Shown here: positions 22,920 through 36,600 of the stretch, piece by piece
Layout of the letters: each line of letters begins with the position of its first letter
Numbering within the stretch: position 1 is the first letter of the stretch
Source of the DNA: Impatiens glandulifera
Lineage: Eukaryota > Streptophyta > Magnoliopsida > Ericales > Balsaminaceae
DNA: 64,000 nt
Direction: 5' to 3'
NCBI RefSeq assembly: GCF_907164915.1
Contig: NW_025919625.1
Span: forward strand, 1-64,000
Made by a program: the position numbers and the translations under genes
The notes under the pieces: model-generated
The model's input: the letters and a program-made list of their open reading frames with translations, nothing else
The model's database searches: none
Told to the model about the DNA's origin: nothing

Positions 22920-24229
22920 CATTATTTTTTTAACTTAAATTCAATAATAAATGTATATAATTTATTACTTTTATATCAAATTAAATAAAATTTTGGTGAG
23001 ATATATAGTTTGATAAAAGAATAATTAATGATTTTTTCAATAATAATATTTTATTTGACCAAAACTTATAAATAATATTTGTCTCAATCTTTTTGAAATT
23101 ATATATCATTAAAAATATAGTAATATTTAAAATAAATAAATGATCCAATAGCACCATATAACATTAGTAGAGTACTAATGACATATAACATTAGTAGAGT
23201 ACTAATTTGAGCACTTTTACGTTTATGGTTAAGTTTAAAATACTCTAATTTTCAATAATAATATTATATATTATTTAAAAATATTATTAAATAAAAAAGT
23301 TTAAATAAATTTAAAAAGTTACAAAATAAAATAATTAAAATACTCAAATTTAAAATAAAATTAATACAAAAACTTTTAAAGTTAATAATCTATTTCATAT
23401 TTGTTTAATTGTAAAAAAAAGCGTGTAATCAAACCCCTTCTAAACCGGATTAAGAATATATGGAATTTAGTTTGATTTGATTCTTCCAAACTAATATATA
23501 TATATTAGTCTAAAATCTATTTATTTTTAAAAATAAATTGTAATAGAAATTGAGACGTTGTATTCTCTGGAAAAGACTAAGCTCAATATCTAAAACTCGA
23601 CATATACAAAAATATATTATAAGATAAGTAGAGTTAAAAATGAGAGAATCACACGACATCAAATAACACGTTTGAAAAAAAACATTTATAAAAACAATTA
23701 GACAAAATACATAAAATGTAAAAGGGTCAACCTTACTAAAGCGTGTTAGTGCATCAAGTTCCGAATCTATTTACTTTGAGTTACAATTCTTGAAAAGAAA
23801 ATAAATAATTAGGTTCATAGCTTTAAAAAAATTAAAAACAAACAAGAATGTACTTATAATTAATAAGGAGAAATATTGAAATCTTGATTGCTAAGTAACT
23901 AGGACAAAAAATATATCAATTTTATAAAAAAAAAAAAAACAATATTAAATATCTAAGAAATATCATAAAATATATAAAAATATTTATCAAGATGAAATAT
24001 TGAAATCACTTAATGTTGTTCACCAAATTACAAAGGCATGATTGCAAAAATGCAAGAAAAATATATATAAATTTTATTTAAAATACTTTGAATATTTAAT
24101 AATAATAAAATTATCTCAAAATCAAATGTTTAAATTTCAAGTATGGTACCGAGAGATAACTTAGCTAATACCTAATTAACCAGATTGACATACAAAATCT
24201 TCATATACAGATCTTGAAAACTTAAAGAA
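22283..24229. other. AT-rich region, no gene recognised
   Basis: Nothing coding is seen. There is a (TA)n microsatellite at 22,877-22,918 and a 27-bp tandem duplication containing ACATTAGTAGAGTACTAAT at 23,155-23,208. The stretch from about 23,400 is weakly similar, in the same order, to 52,540-53,180, suggesting two old copies of one dispersed repeat. Confidence 0.5.
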
Positions 24230-24420
24230 CAAAGACATGAAAGAGAGTGACTCTCTCCTTAATCTAAACATTTATTATTTGACGAAGTAACAATGATGAA
24301 ATCAATTCCCAACAGAAGTAAAAAGGCAAACAAAATTGTACGAGATACAACAACACCGTAAGACACACCTACGAATGAACTTGAGGAGTGCTCACTAAAA
24401 TATGAACAAAAATGCAATCA
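24230..24420. repeat. Dispersed repeat copy shared with 53.96-54.16 kb
   Basis: The segment around CAATGATGAAATCAATTCCC and AGTAAAAAGGCAAACAAAA is clearly related to 53,990-54,130, including the following AACACC and CTCACTAAAATATGAAC-like parts. No function is seen in this copy. Confidence 0.65.
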
Positions 24421-24860
24421 TTGTTATGATGATATATGCATTAAGGTAAAAATTTATACGGTTAGAAAAAAAAACGTATGCTTAAGATTTCCTGGACCTT
24501 AAATTATTAGATTAAGTTAAATAAAATAAAATAAATTAATTAAAAGAGAAATAATTAATTAAGGAAAATTAATTAAAAAAGAAATAATTAATTAAAGAAA
24601 ACTAATCAAAAGAAAAATAATTAATTAAAAGAGAAATTATTATTCCACTAGCCCGCGTAGTACTATCCAATACACCTCGTTCCAACGAATAATCCGCGCA
24701 CTACCAATTCGGTACGCCACGATCCAACGAATATATCTCTTTGTACGATCCCGTACATTTGGCGTACATCTAATGGAAAGTTGACACGTATCCAAGAATC
24801 AGATTCGACCGTTACTAAGCTTTATTACAAAAGAGCAATAGAGTATGTTAGGATCGGGAT
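24405..24860 (+). mobile_element. Ty1/copia debris: protease remnant and LTR-like tail
   Basis: Positions 24,405-24,505 match the protease-region fragment at 29,626-29,727 and break off at the same point (AGATTTCCTGGACCTT). A run of TTAATTAAAAGAGAAATAA repeats follows. Positions 24,650-24,850 resemble the 3' part of an LTR (GTACATCTAATGGAAAG versus GTACATCCAACGGAAAG in the full LTR at 26.4 kb) and end near TGTTAGGATCGG, the reverse complement of the LTR 3' end. Confidence 0.5.
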
Positions 24861-25620
24861 CGACAATGAAGACGGGGTCTCACAGTGACGATAATGAAGT
24901 TAAATGCTTCATGGCCAACGAAGAAGAAGTATTTGATTTTGTCTCTGAAGATTTACTCGAGACGATTTAATTACTGCACTTAATGACATGGTCATTGAGT
25001 ACAAGAATCTATCCGAGCTCGTCTCAAATCAACATACTAAAGTGAGTGGTAGCACAACTGAACTATCCTCTAAGAATGAGAAGCAAAAGGAGACAGTTCA
25101 ATTGTTTATTAAGGAAAACGAAAGAACCAAGTATGTGATTGCTGCATGGACGAGATCTAGAGATGTTTTGAGTCAGATGACGAATTATTAGAGGCCTGCC
25201 AACTGTAAGTTTGGTCTAGGTTATGATAACAACAATCCAGGTACGTCATACAAAGAGTTGAAACCCAAGAAAGACAAGCTTCCTTTTATAAGCTTTTTCA
25301 AGGGTACATCAACCAACAATGAAGCAAGTCATGATTCAAATAAATTATCAATTAAAAAGAATTCATGTATGTGGAGCCAACCGATAAGTCACGATGGCTT
25401 AATCCTTAGAGAAGGAAAGTCAGTCGGTCAGTTGAACATGAACATGACAAAAGGCCAAAGAGGTATCATCAAAACCCACCTTCAAAACACGATGAATCAT
25501 TTAAAGGAAAATAGGGAGATATTAAGCATAATGCGAGCATGGTTATTAAGACTAACACCGGGAGATCCATAAGAATAATACAAGTATGGATCCCCAAATG
25601 ACTGATTAACCGTGGACCCA
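24861..25620 (+). pseudogene. Ty1/copia gag fragment (C-terminal part)
   Basis: This fragment is homologous to the distal gag part of the neighbouring element (CFMANEEEVFDFVSE, VIEYKNLSELVSN, AAWTRSRDVL, RPANCKFGLGYD, then QVWIPK and a PN motif). It contains a frameshift near 24,965, a TAG at 25,189-25,191 and further stops. It joins directly to the polypurine/LTR-edge repeats that follow, so most of pol is missing. It is a second, independently deleted copy of the same family. Confidence 0.75.
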
Positions 25621-25627
25621 ATTAAAT

Positions 25628-25778
25628 ATGCATGGTGTTGGGTTGAAATTTTTAATGAACTCAACAGGTTTTGATAATTTAATTTAAATAATCAAAAAGG
25701 GAGAAATTGTTGGGTTGAAATTTTTAATGTTTAAACTGGTTTTGATAATTTAGTTTAAATAATCAAAAAGTGAGAAAT
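25628..25778 (+). repeat. Three tandem polypurine-tract/LTR-edge modules (left)
   Basis: Modules of about 70 bp with the pattern AATCAAAAAGGGAGAAATTG followed by TTGGGTTGAAATTTTTAATG are repeated. The last one abuts the LTR start. Each looks like a polypurine tract plus the first bases of the LTR. The same arrangement is found before the truncated LTR at 28,988. Confidence 0.75.
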
Positions 25779-26804
25779 TGTTAGGTTGAAATTTTTAATT
25801 GATTTAAAAATAACTTAACAATTTGATTTGATGATTGATGAAATAGTTTTTGGATAAAACTAAGTTCAATAATTGTTAGTCATATCAAATATATAAATAT
25901 ATATTTAGATATCAACATCTTAAGTGGTGTAGTGATAAGCATGCCCGCCTGTCATACAGGTGACCTGGGTTCGAATCTTATGAGGTGCAGAATTAATAAT
26001 TAGATTTTTGTTAATTTGCAGGCACAGCTGAAAGTCAACGTGTGCGAGCGAAGTCAACGCGGAGTTAGATGATTTTATGAAAAAGTGAGTCTAGAAAGAG
26101 AAAGTTAGACGTGTGAGTCTAGAAAGAGAAAGTTAGACGTGTGAGTCTAGAAAGAGAAAGTTGCGGCTAATAGACTGATCAGATGAAAAATGTCTAAGCA
26201 GATGAATGGCCAAGATGAGGCGTCTAATGGACGGCTAAGATGATCAGATAGGAATCTGAAGGCAAATGCTCTTCCTGGCAGCTAGCAGCAGAGTATTCCA
26301 AGCAGCTGACAGCAGAGCTCAACAAATGAATAACCGCCACATATGCAATAATTCAAATTGCTTGTACTGCATTGTACTACCACGATTTCAAGAATCTTTT
26401 TCTGATGTACTACTTAGTACCTCATGAATAGTACATCCAACGGAAAGATGACATTACATGAGGAGGGATGACCTCATTGGATAGTACCTCATGGAACTGT
26501 ATTTGATTCAAAGAAGTATAGTGAATCCTTCCGGTGGTTGGAAGAAGGGATGACGTAGGAGAGTTTGCTACGAACATCCATAAACAATTTGTTGTGTTAT
26601 TTACATTCTGTCATCTTCTCCTTCTTTGATTTTTAGCTTCAAACCTAAGCAAACGTTTCCGCACTTGAATCGTCAAGAGTTTACAAAGGTTTGCGAAGAA
26701 TAGAAAGAGATATTAATCCCTAACGGGATTTCTATCAAACTGTTTATCCGAAGTCGTCAACAATAGACAGACCCTTGTCTCTATTGGTGCCGCCGATCCT
26801 AACA
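25779..26804 (+). repeat. Ty1/copia long terminal repeat (central, shared)
   Basis: The LTR starts TGTTAGG and ends CCTAACA, with the primer-binding site two bases downstream and a polypurine-like tract immediately upstream, so both ends are secure. At 1,026 bp it includes a tRNA-Asp-like sequence and a 29-bp motif (GTGAGTCTAGAAAGAGAAAG core) in three tandem copies at about 26,083-26,163. Retroelement sequence of the same family lies on both sides, so this LTR serves as the 3' LTR of the left copy and the 5' LTR of the right copy. Confidence 0.85.
25922..25989 (+). repeat. tRNA-Asp-like sequence inside the LTR
   Basis: The stretch matches plant tRNA-Asp(GTC) along its length: an A-box-like GTGGTGTAGTGATAAGCA, the anticodon-arm segment CCCGCCTGTCATACAGG and a B box GGGTTCGAATC. 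The anticodon and acceptor stems have mismatches, so it is not a working tRNA gene. It may be a tRNA-derived SINE that was inserted into the LTR before amplification, since the truncated LTR copy has it too. Confidence 0.7.
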
Positions 26805-26806
26805 GT

Positions 26807-26819
26807 TGGTATCAGAGCC
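26807..26819 (+). promoter_or_regulatory. Primer-binding site for initiator tRNA-Met
   Basis: TGGTATCAGAGCC, two bases after the LTR end, is the standard Ty1/copia primer-binding site complementary to the 3' end of initiator methionine tRNA. Confidence 0.9.
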
Positions 26820-26857
26820 TTGTTTTCTATTCTCAAGCTTTTTAAAGAATCTGAATC

Positions 26858-28768
26858 ATGTCTATGACTATCATCAACAATGTTCCCACGTTCTCAGAGG
26901 AAAACTATATTGTGTGGAAGGCTAGAATCCACGCTTATCTAGCTGCCATAGATGATGACATGTGGTTTGTCATCACCGACGGTCCGATAAAGATTAAGAA
27001 GTCTAAATCTGAGTGGACCAGTGAAGATAAAAGAAAGAACAACCTCGACAGCATAGCAAAAGACATCCTCTACAAGACATTGGATCACAACATGGCATTC
27101 AAGATCATTACATGTCCCACTGTCAAAGATATTTGGGAGAAGCTGACTAAAATGTGTGAGGGCAATGAGCAAACAAAAGAAAACATACTCATGGTTGCCA
27201 CTCAACAGTTCGATAACTTCAAGATGCGTCCTGGAGAGACGATGATTGAATTCGATGAGAGATTCAGTAAGATTATCACTTCTCTATCCACTCTGGGTAA
27301 GACTTACAACAACAGAGAGGTTGCGATCAAAGTCATGCGTGCTTTGCCCAGAGAGTGGGATATTAAGACGATGGCAATGAGGGAGTCTAAAGACCTCAAT
27401 AAGATGGAGCTCTTTGACTTGCTGGCCGATCTAAAGGCCTATGAGTTCGAGTTGAACTATAGAAATAAAGAGAAACACCCCACATCCACCATCATAACAA
27501 AGGCATTGGTGACTGTTGAGGAGCCATCTACTGTCACTGCTGTCAAGGCTGCTGCTATGTAGATTAGCAGCAATGCCATGGCTCTTTTCATGAAGAAAAT
27601 TTGCAAATTCATGAAGAAGAGACACTTCAAGGAAAGAAACAGAAAGCCAAAGCGTAATGAGAAAAAGAAAGATGAGAAAAAGAACAAGAAAGAGCTGAAG
27701 ACTCTCATGGCAGCTGAAAACAAAGCCAAGTGGGCCAACAGCGACTCAGACGATTCATCATCCAACGTCAGTGATGATGAAGAGGTCACTTGCTTCATGG
27801 CAAAAGAAGAAGTTGACTCTGAGGTATTTGATTTCTCCTCTGAAAAATTCTCAAGAGATGAGTTAATTACTGCACTCATTTACGTGGTCATTGAGTACAA
27901 GAAACTGTCAAACTCTTTTGTTGAACTAAATTTGAAAAACAAATCTGACAGCTCTTCTTCATCTCAAAACAATGATTCTGAAGTTTTTGAAAACAAAATG
28001 ACTGAGCTCTCATCTTAGAATGAGAAGCTCAAGGAAAATGTTCAAACTCTATTTTCTGAAAACCAACGTTTGACATATGTGGTCGGTTCCTGGACGAAGT
28101 CTAGAGATGCAGTCAGACAGCAAATAAGTATGCTGAGGCCTGCCGGATGCAAATCCGGTTTAGGATTTGATGGCAATGACTCAGACAAGTCTTGTGAAAA
28201 GTTAAACCCAGAAACTGACAAGTTTAAGTCTATAAACTTTGTCAAAGGAAGCTTAACTGAGAATGGAACTGATCCAAGCTGTGATGAGTTAACCTTAAAG
28301 GATGAAATTACTTATGTTCCGCCAACTATTAGCTGGCTGAAACTTAAGATGGAAGAAGCCAGCAAGTCTGGCATATTAAAACTTGACAGGAAGTCAAGGA
28401 GTTTTAGACAAAAACCATCCTCTAAGATTAACAGTTCAGCTGCTAACAGAAAGACGTCTTCTAATCATAAATCATACGCACCGATCACAACGCAACATGG
28501 GAAATCCATAAAAATAATCAAAGTATGAATTCCCAAGGGACTAATAAGTCATGGACCCAAAGAAAAATGGGTCCCAGATTCGTTATTGTCTTTGAATGCA
28601 GGTAAAACAGGAAACAACTTGGAAGAGCCAGGCGGCATCTGGACAGCCGACTACTTGGACATAGCATCTGACAATCAGCAGCCTGAAGTGGATGACATCT
28701 TCTCAAAACCACTTCTCGAGTCTAAGTTTTGTTACCTTAAAAATATTTTTAAGATTGTTAGATTATGA
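26858..28768 (+). pseudogene. Ty1/copia gag joined in frame to the RNase H tail
   Basis: One reading frame runs from the ATG at 26,858 to 28,768 with only three nonsense codons (TAG at 27,560 and 28,016, TGA at 28,526) and no frameshift. It begins with a UBN2/copia-type gag (FSEENYIVWKARIHAYLAAI, YEFELNYRNKEKHP), continues through a Lys-rich and Ser/Asp-rich region, a VGSWTKSRDAV and KSGLGFDGND segment and IPKGLISHGPKEKWVP, and then jumps to DDIFSKPLLESKFCYLKNI, the usual C-terminus of the RNase H domain. Protease core, integrase and reverse transcriptase are absent. No CCHC zinc knuckle is visible. The element could move only with help from a complete relative. Confidence 0.85.
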
Positions 28769-28779
28769 TAATACCTAGA

Positions 28780-28987
28780 TTATGTTTAAATCATGAACTC
28801 AACTAGTTTAGATAATTTAATTTAAATAATCAAAATGAGGGAAATTGTTGGGTTGAAATTTTTAATGAACTCAACAGGTTTTGATAATTTAATATTAATA
28901 ATCAAAAGGGAGAAATTGTTGTGTTGAAAATTTTAATGTTTAAACTGGTTTTGATAATTTAGTTTAAATAATCAAAAAGGGAGAAAT
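28780..28987 (+). repeat. Tandem polypurine-tract/LTR-edge modules (right)
   Basis: Three modules of TTTAAATAATCAAAAAGGGAG plus TTGGGTTGAAATTTT type, parallel to those at 25,628-25,778, precede the truncated right LTR. Their presence in both copies shows that the modules were part of the family before these insertions. Confidence 0.75.
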
Positions 28988-29376
28988 TATTGGGTTGAAA
29001 TTTTTAATTGATTTAAAAATAACTTAACAATTTGATTTGATAATTGATGAAATAGTTTTTGGATAAAACTAAGTTCAATAATTGTTAGTCATATCAAATA
29101 TATAAATATATATTTAGATATCAACATCTTAAGTGGTGTAGTGGTAAGATTGCCTGCCTATCATACAAGTGACATGGATTCGAATCTCACCAGGTGCAGA
29201 ATTAATAATTAGATTTTTGTTAATTTGCAGGCATAACTGAACGTCAACGCCGAGTTAGACCAATTTTATGAAAGAGTCTAATAGATGCAAGGAGTTAGAC
29301 GTGTGAGTCTAGAAAGAGAAAGTTAGACGTGGGGGTTAGTTCAGGCGTCTAATAGAGTGATCAGATGAAAATTTCT
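28988..29376 (+). repeat. Truncated Ty1/copia LTR (5' part only)
   Basis: It is closely similar to the first 380 bp or so of the central LTR, including the tRNA-Asp-like segment (29,131-29,198, more diverged) and one GTGAGTCTAGAAAGAGAAAG motif. The first two bases are TA in place of the usual TG. It stops abruptly and is followed by unrelated pol-derived sequence. Confidence 0.8.
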
Positions 29377-29730
29377 AAATTTGACAATGAAACAATAATT
29401 GAATTACAGACAATAACAATAATCAATCAGATCTAGGTGTAAATAGTTTTATTTGTAGGGAAAACAGGTTAACTGCTTGGAGGAATTAGAATGGTACTTG
29501 GATAGTGGATGTTCAAGGAAAATGACCGGAAATAGGAAATTTCTAACCAACATTGTAAGAAAATCTGGATCAACAGTCACATTCGGTGACAACTCAAAGA
29601 GTAAGACTATGGGCAAGGATAAGAACGAAAATACAATAATTGTTATGATGATATATAGATGAAAGTAAAAATCTATACGGTAAATATTGTGTTATTTTAA
29701 AAGTTATGCTCAAGATTTCCTGGACCTTTT
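29377..29730 (+). pseudogene. Ty1/copia protease-region fragment
   Basis: The open frame at 29,477-29,662 encodes WYLDSGCSRKMTGNRKFLT, the copia aspartic protease signature (D-S-G), then GSTVTFGDNSKSKTMGK. The fragment ends at the same AGATTTCCTGGACCTT point as the fragment at 24.4 kb, so the breakpoint predates duplication or the two copies derive from the same deleted element. Confidence 0.75.
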
Positions 29731-30179
29731 GGTCAAATTAAAAAAAAATTCAATAATACTAATTATATTAATTTAAACAGAAACAGACTCAAAACTTACT
29801 GTTAGGGTGGGCTTGAAAATAAATTAAAATAGATTAAAAAAAATTAGGTTGGGGATTAATAAAATAATGATAAAATTATAAATTTAACCATGAATGTACG
29901 TGAATTTAAAGAGTCACGTCCCCCTTCTACTAAAAAAAATGGCCTAACCTAAATCCACTTCGAAAGAGAGTTATTCTTATATATAAGGGAATATTAAAAA
30001 TATATATTATGAAATCGAAATAAATTTAATAAAAAAAAAATAATTAAATTTCTATATAATTAAATTTAATAAAAATATTTTAAACTCAATTTGTAACCGA
30101 TAAAATAATAACAGAAATTGTCTAACCAAATAAGTGATCACAGTTATTACTAATTACATTCCATCATTTATATATAATT
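29731..30179. other. AT-rich spacer, no gene recognised
   Basis: Only AT-rich sequence with A-rich runs is present; nothing coding or repeated is recognised. Confidence 0.5.
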
Positions 30180-31317
30180 ATCATGTATCCCGTGCATTTG
30201 TACGAGTAATAATATAAAAAATCGTGAAAAAATATTACGGTAAAAGTATTTATGGACGGGTCAACCCACAATCCGACTCAAGTATTCATTTACTCTCACA
30301 TATATATTCAAATTAATCACAGCTCTCAATCCGACAATACGGACACTTTAAAAATTAAGCATCATTATATATAGATTAATTAGTTAAAAAGTTGAACTTA
30401 TATTGTTAAAATGTTCCGCGTTTTAAGCATCAAATTTGTTGTTAAATTAAAAATATAAAGTGTTATTAGCCTAGTTGGTTAAAAGGTTGTACTTGTTTTG
30501 TTAGGTTGCAAGTTCAAACCATTCCTATAACATATTTAATTTTATTTTTAACAGTTTTAAGTTTATGGGCGGGGCAACCCACAATCCGACCCAAGTATCC
30601 ATTTGCTCTCACATATATATCCAAATTAACCACAACTCTCGACCCGACAATCCGAACACTTTAAAAATTAAGCATCATTATATATAAATAGATTAGTTAG
30701 TTAAAAAGTTGAACTTATATTGTTAAAATGTCCCGCGTTCATCAAATTTGGTGTTGAATTTAAAATATAAAGTGTTATTAGCTTAGTTGGTTAAAAGGGT
30801 TGTATTTGTTTTGTTAGGTTGCAAGTTCGAACCATACCTATAACATATTTAATTTTATTTTTAACCGTTTTAAGTTTATGGGTGGGTCAAACCACAATCC
30901 GACCCAAGTATCCATTTTCTCTCACATATATATCCAAATGAACCACAACTCTCGACCCGACAATCCGGACACTTTAAAAATTAAGGATCATTATATGTAT
31001 ATAGATTAGTTAGTTAAAAAGTTGAACTTATATTGTTAAAATGTCCCGCGTTCATCAAATTTTGTGTTAAATTTAAAATATAAAGTGTTATTAGCCTACT
31101 TAGTTAAATGGTTGTACTTGTTTTGTTAGGTTGAATGTTCGAATCATTCCTATAGCATATATTTAATTTTATTTTTAACAGTTTTAAGTTTATGGGCGGG
31201 TCAACCCACAATCCGACCCAAGTATTTATTTGCTCTCACATATATCCAAATTAACCACAGCTCTCGACCCGACAATCCGAATACTTTAAAAATTAAGCAT
31301 CATTATATATATATAGA
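30180..31317 (-). mobile_element. Candidate Helitron with internal tandem array
   Basis: Read on the minus strand, the right end begins A|TCTATATATATATAATGATGC, as Helitron 5' ends begin with TC after a host A. Near the left end there is a hairpin-like stretch (CGTACAAATGCACGGG) as found before Helitron 3' ends, but a final CTRR is not clear. The body is an array of a 312-316 bp unit. Borders and class are an inference from end motifs only. Confidence 0.35.
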
Positions 31318-31319
31318 TT
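30249..31319. repeat. 315-bp tandem array (3.4 copies) with tRNA-like boxes
   Basis: Each unit contains GGGTCAACCCACAATCCGAC, CTCGACCCGACAATCCG, AATTAAGCATCATTATATAT and a segment with an A-box match (TTAGCCTAGTTGGTTAAAAG) and a B-box-like AAGTTCGAACCAT about 35 bp later. The spacing fits an internal RNA polymerase III promoter of a tRNA-derived sequence. Copies are roughly 90 percent alike by eye. Confidence 0.8.
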
Positions 31320-33684
<2,365 letters not shown>

Positions 33685-36600
33685 ATGGCTTTAAATTCAA
33701 ACTCGAATGAAGGAGATCTTCCTGAATCCTCTAATGTGAGAAGGCAGCCCGAGTCACCACCACATCGGTCTACACAACGTCATACTCCTTATCAAATTCA
33801 AATGCTAGAAGAGTATGTTATATATATATATATATATATATATTTCTTTTTTTAATTTATTGTTCTTTTCCTTTTCCAAGTTTATGAATTTTAAAAATGT
33901 AGGAATTTCAACCAATGTCAACTTCCGAGTGATTGGAAACGCCATCAAATTGGAAGGGAGCTTGGGCTCACACCCAATCAAGTGAAGTCTTGGTTCCAGA
34001 ACAAGAGGACTACTGTCAAGGTAAAATGAATTCAATTTTGACATGATTATATATTTCACTAAATAATTATTATATTTTTTTAACTATAGGAATGATATTA
34101 GGACTCATTTTGTTTTTCTATCATTTAATATGTGCCAACCGTTATTATTATTATTATTATTTTAAAATATTGATACGTGGTAAATACGAAAACAATTTAG
34201 TATGAGAAAAAAAACTTAACTTTGATTGATCAAATTGAAGTAAAGATTACACTTTCTTATAGTGTCTTTCTTAAAATAATAAGTAAACATTTATATGTAG
34301 GGAAAAAATGAAAAGGATGAATGGTTTACGATGCGAGAAGAGAACGAACAACTAAAAGTTGAGTGTCTCTCATTGAAAGAATTGCTAAATAATTACAAGT
34401 GCAATGCATGTAAGGTTCTTCCTCCCATCGAACTGGAGCAACTTCGCAATAGACAACTTCAATCCGATACCTTGCAGTTGAGGCAAGAGGTTGTGTTCAA
34501 TTATTTACTTTCATTTATTAACTCATTCAATTCTCATATAACTATATTTTGTACATTATTTGTTATAACTCAAATGTATTGGTTTATGTACATCCGGATC
34601 AGTACTATAATACCTATAATTCTCTTCAGGGCATGGGGATACCTGTCCGGATAAACCTAGACTTACTACCACCAAGGCTTGTTTCATCGTTGGATCAATC
34701 TAATGGATTGTTACTAGGGAAATCGTCAATGGAACCAATCAATCCTAACGTTGCTAATGCTAATTCTATTGTTAATGAAAATGTCAATCTGAATACAATT
34801 ATGAATCCAGAACATGATTTTGAGTTGTCGAACATGATGAAAACAATTGGGTTGGCTAGGGATGAGTTACTGAGCTTATTGAATGTAAACGAGCCATTTT
34901 GGCTAAAAGATGTGCCGGATGGAAGATATATTATTCACAGAGAGACATATAACGCAACATTTTTAAAGAGAAATGCCCGAGAAAATCGTCATCATAATGG
35001 ACTGCGTACTCACTTTGAGTCTTCGAAAAATGAAGCAATATTGAGCATGGGTGCTTCGAAAGTGACTGAAATGCTAATGGATTCGGTCAGTCCTATATAT
35101 TTATCTCTTTTAAATCTTATAAAACTCTTAACTATCTTTTTTTTTTACAGAAGATGAGGACAGAATATATTTTTCCTACCATCATAACAGACGGTTTCAC
35201 AATCAAAGAATATGGAAATCAATCCACGAGAGGCCAAGTCGGGCCAATAAAATTGGTATAAATATTGGTTGTTGAGTAAAATTCGCAATATTGAAAAGAA
35301 AATTGTTAAAATTGATGTGTTTTTTTGCATTCAGGTTTATGAGCAGATGCATATACTTGCCCCATTTGTTAGTCCAAGAGATTTTCGCTTTCTTCGTTTA
35401 TGTGAAAAGGTAACTGAAGGAATGTGGCTAATAGTGGAGGTCTCTCCTGACTTTAATAATACAAATTTTCAACTCAATTCCCCCGCTCGTGCATGGAGGC
35501 TTCCTTCTGGCTGTCTAATCAAGGATATCTCTCCTGGAGTCTCTCATGTAAGTACACTATTAAACAAGATTATTGGAAAATGAAATGGTTTCCATTTAAT
35601 GTTGTAATTGGTAGGTGACATGGATGGAACATGTAGAAGTTGAAGACACGGCCCTAATTCCTATTCTCTATAAAGATGTATTCTTTCATGGATTGGCCTT
35701 CAATTCAGATAGATGGGTTCAAATACTGTCAAGGTGCTGCCATAGAACTGTTTCTTATAATAATATCGTGCAGAACCAATTTGATAGCCCCCTACAGAAC
35801 ATGGGAGGTGATATATTATCTCTATTTTTTATTTTTATTTTCATTTTTAGAAAGAAGATATAGTGAAATTAATATGTTTACATGATATATTTGTAAATTT
35901 AGTACTGAAAGTCCTGACTCAAGAAGATAGGAAATGTATAATGAGCATAACCGACAAGATGATGAAGAGATTCTGCTCAAACATGAACATGAAAGACATA
36001 ATTGAAATACTGCGATTCAAAGATAATGATATTTGTCTCTCTGTATGTCGAGAACAAGAAAACGCCAATCCATCTAATGGCCTGATCGTCAATGCTGCTA
36101 CCTCTTTTTGGCTTGACGCTCCATATCAAATGATTATCGAATTCTTAAATAATATTAACTTAAGATCTCAGGTATTGTTCATCAATTGTGTTTTGTTTCT
36201 TGTTTGTAACACTTTGTAACTAAAATTTAAATTTGGTTATTATCATTAGTGGGATGTTGTTTGCTATGGAGGAATCGTGGAAGAGATTGCTTGCATTAAG
36301 TTTGGAGATCAACTAGATAATTCAATCTCTATTATCAAGGTAAATATGAGACTATTAACTTTATATTTTCTTTGAATGTGATATTTTTCGACTAAATATT
36401 ATATTTGCAGCCTCATATTGAATCTAGAAATAATCTTCTTGTGATCCAAGAGACTCTAGTGGATCCTCTTGGTGCAGTTATAGCTTATGCTCCCATCGAT
36501 CAAGAAGATTTTATTGGAGAATTAAATCGTTCTTGGACGAAGACTGTGCTTGTATCTGGTTTCATTATTTCTAAAGATGGAAATCCTGAATGTATGCGGA

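Noticed and set aside
25922..25989. Functional tRNA-Asp gene
   Set aside because: Acceptor and anticodon stems have mismatches, and the sequence is part of an LTR present in at least two copies.
30469..30540. tRNA gene in the 315-bp array
   Set aside because: A and B boxes are suggestive, but no acceptor or anticodon stem can be folded, and the unit is a tandem repeat.
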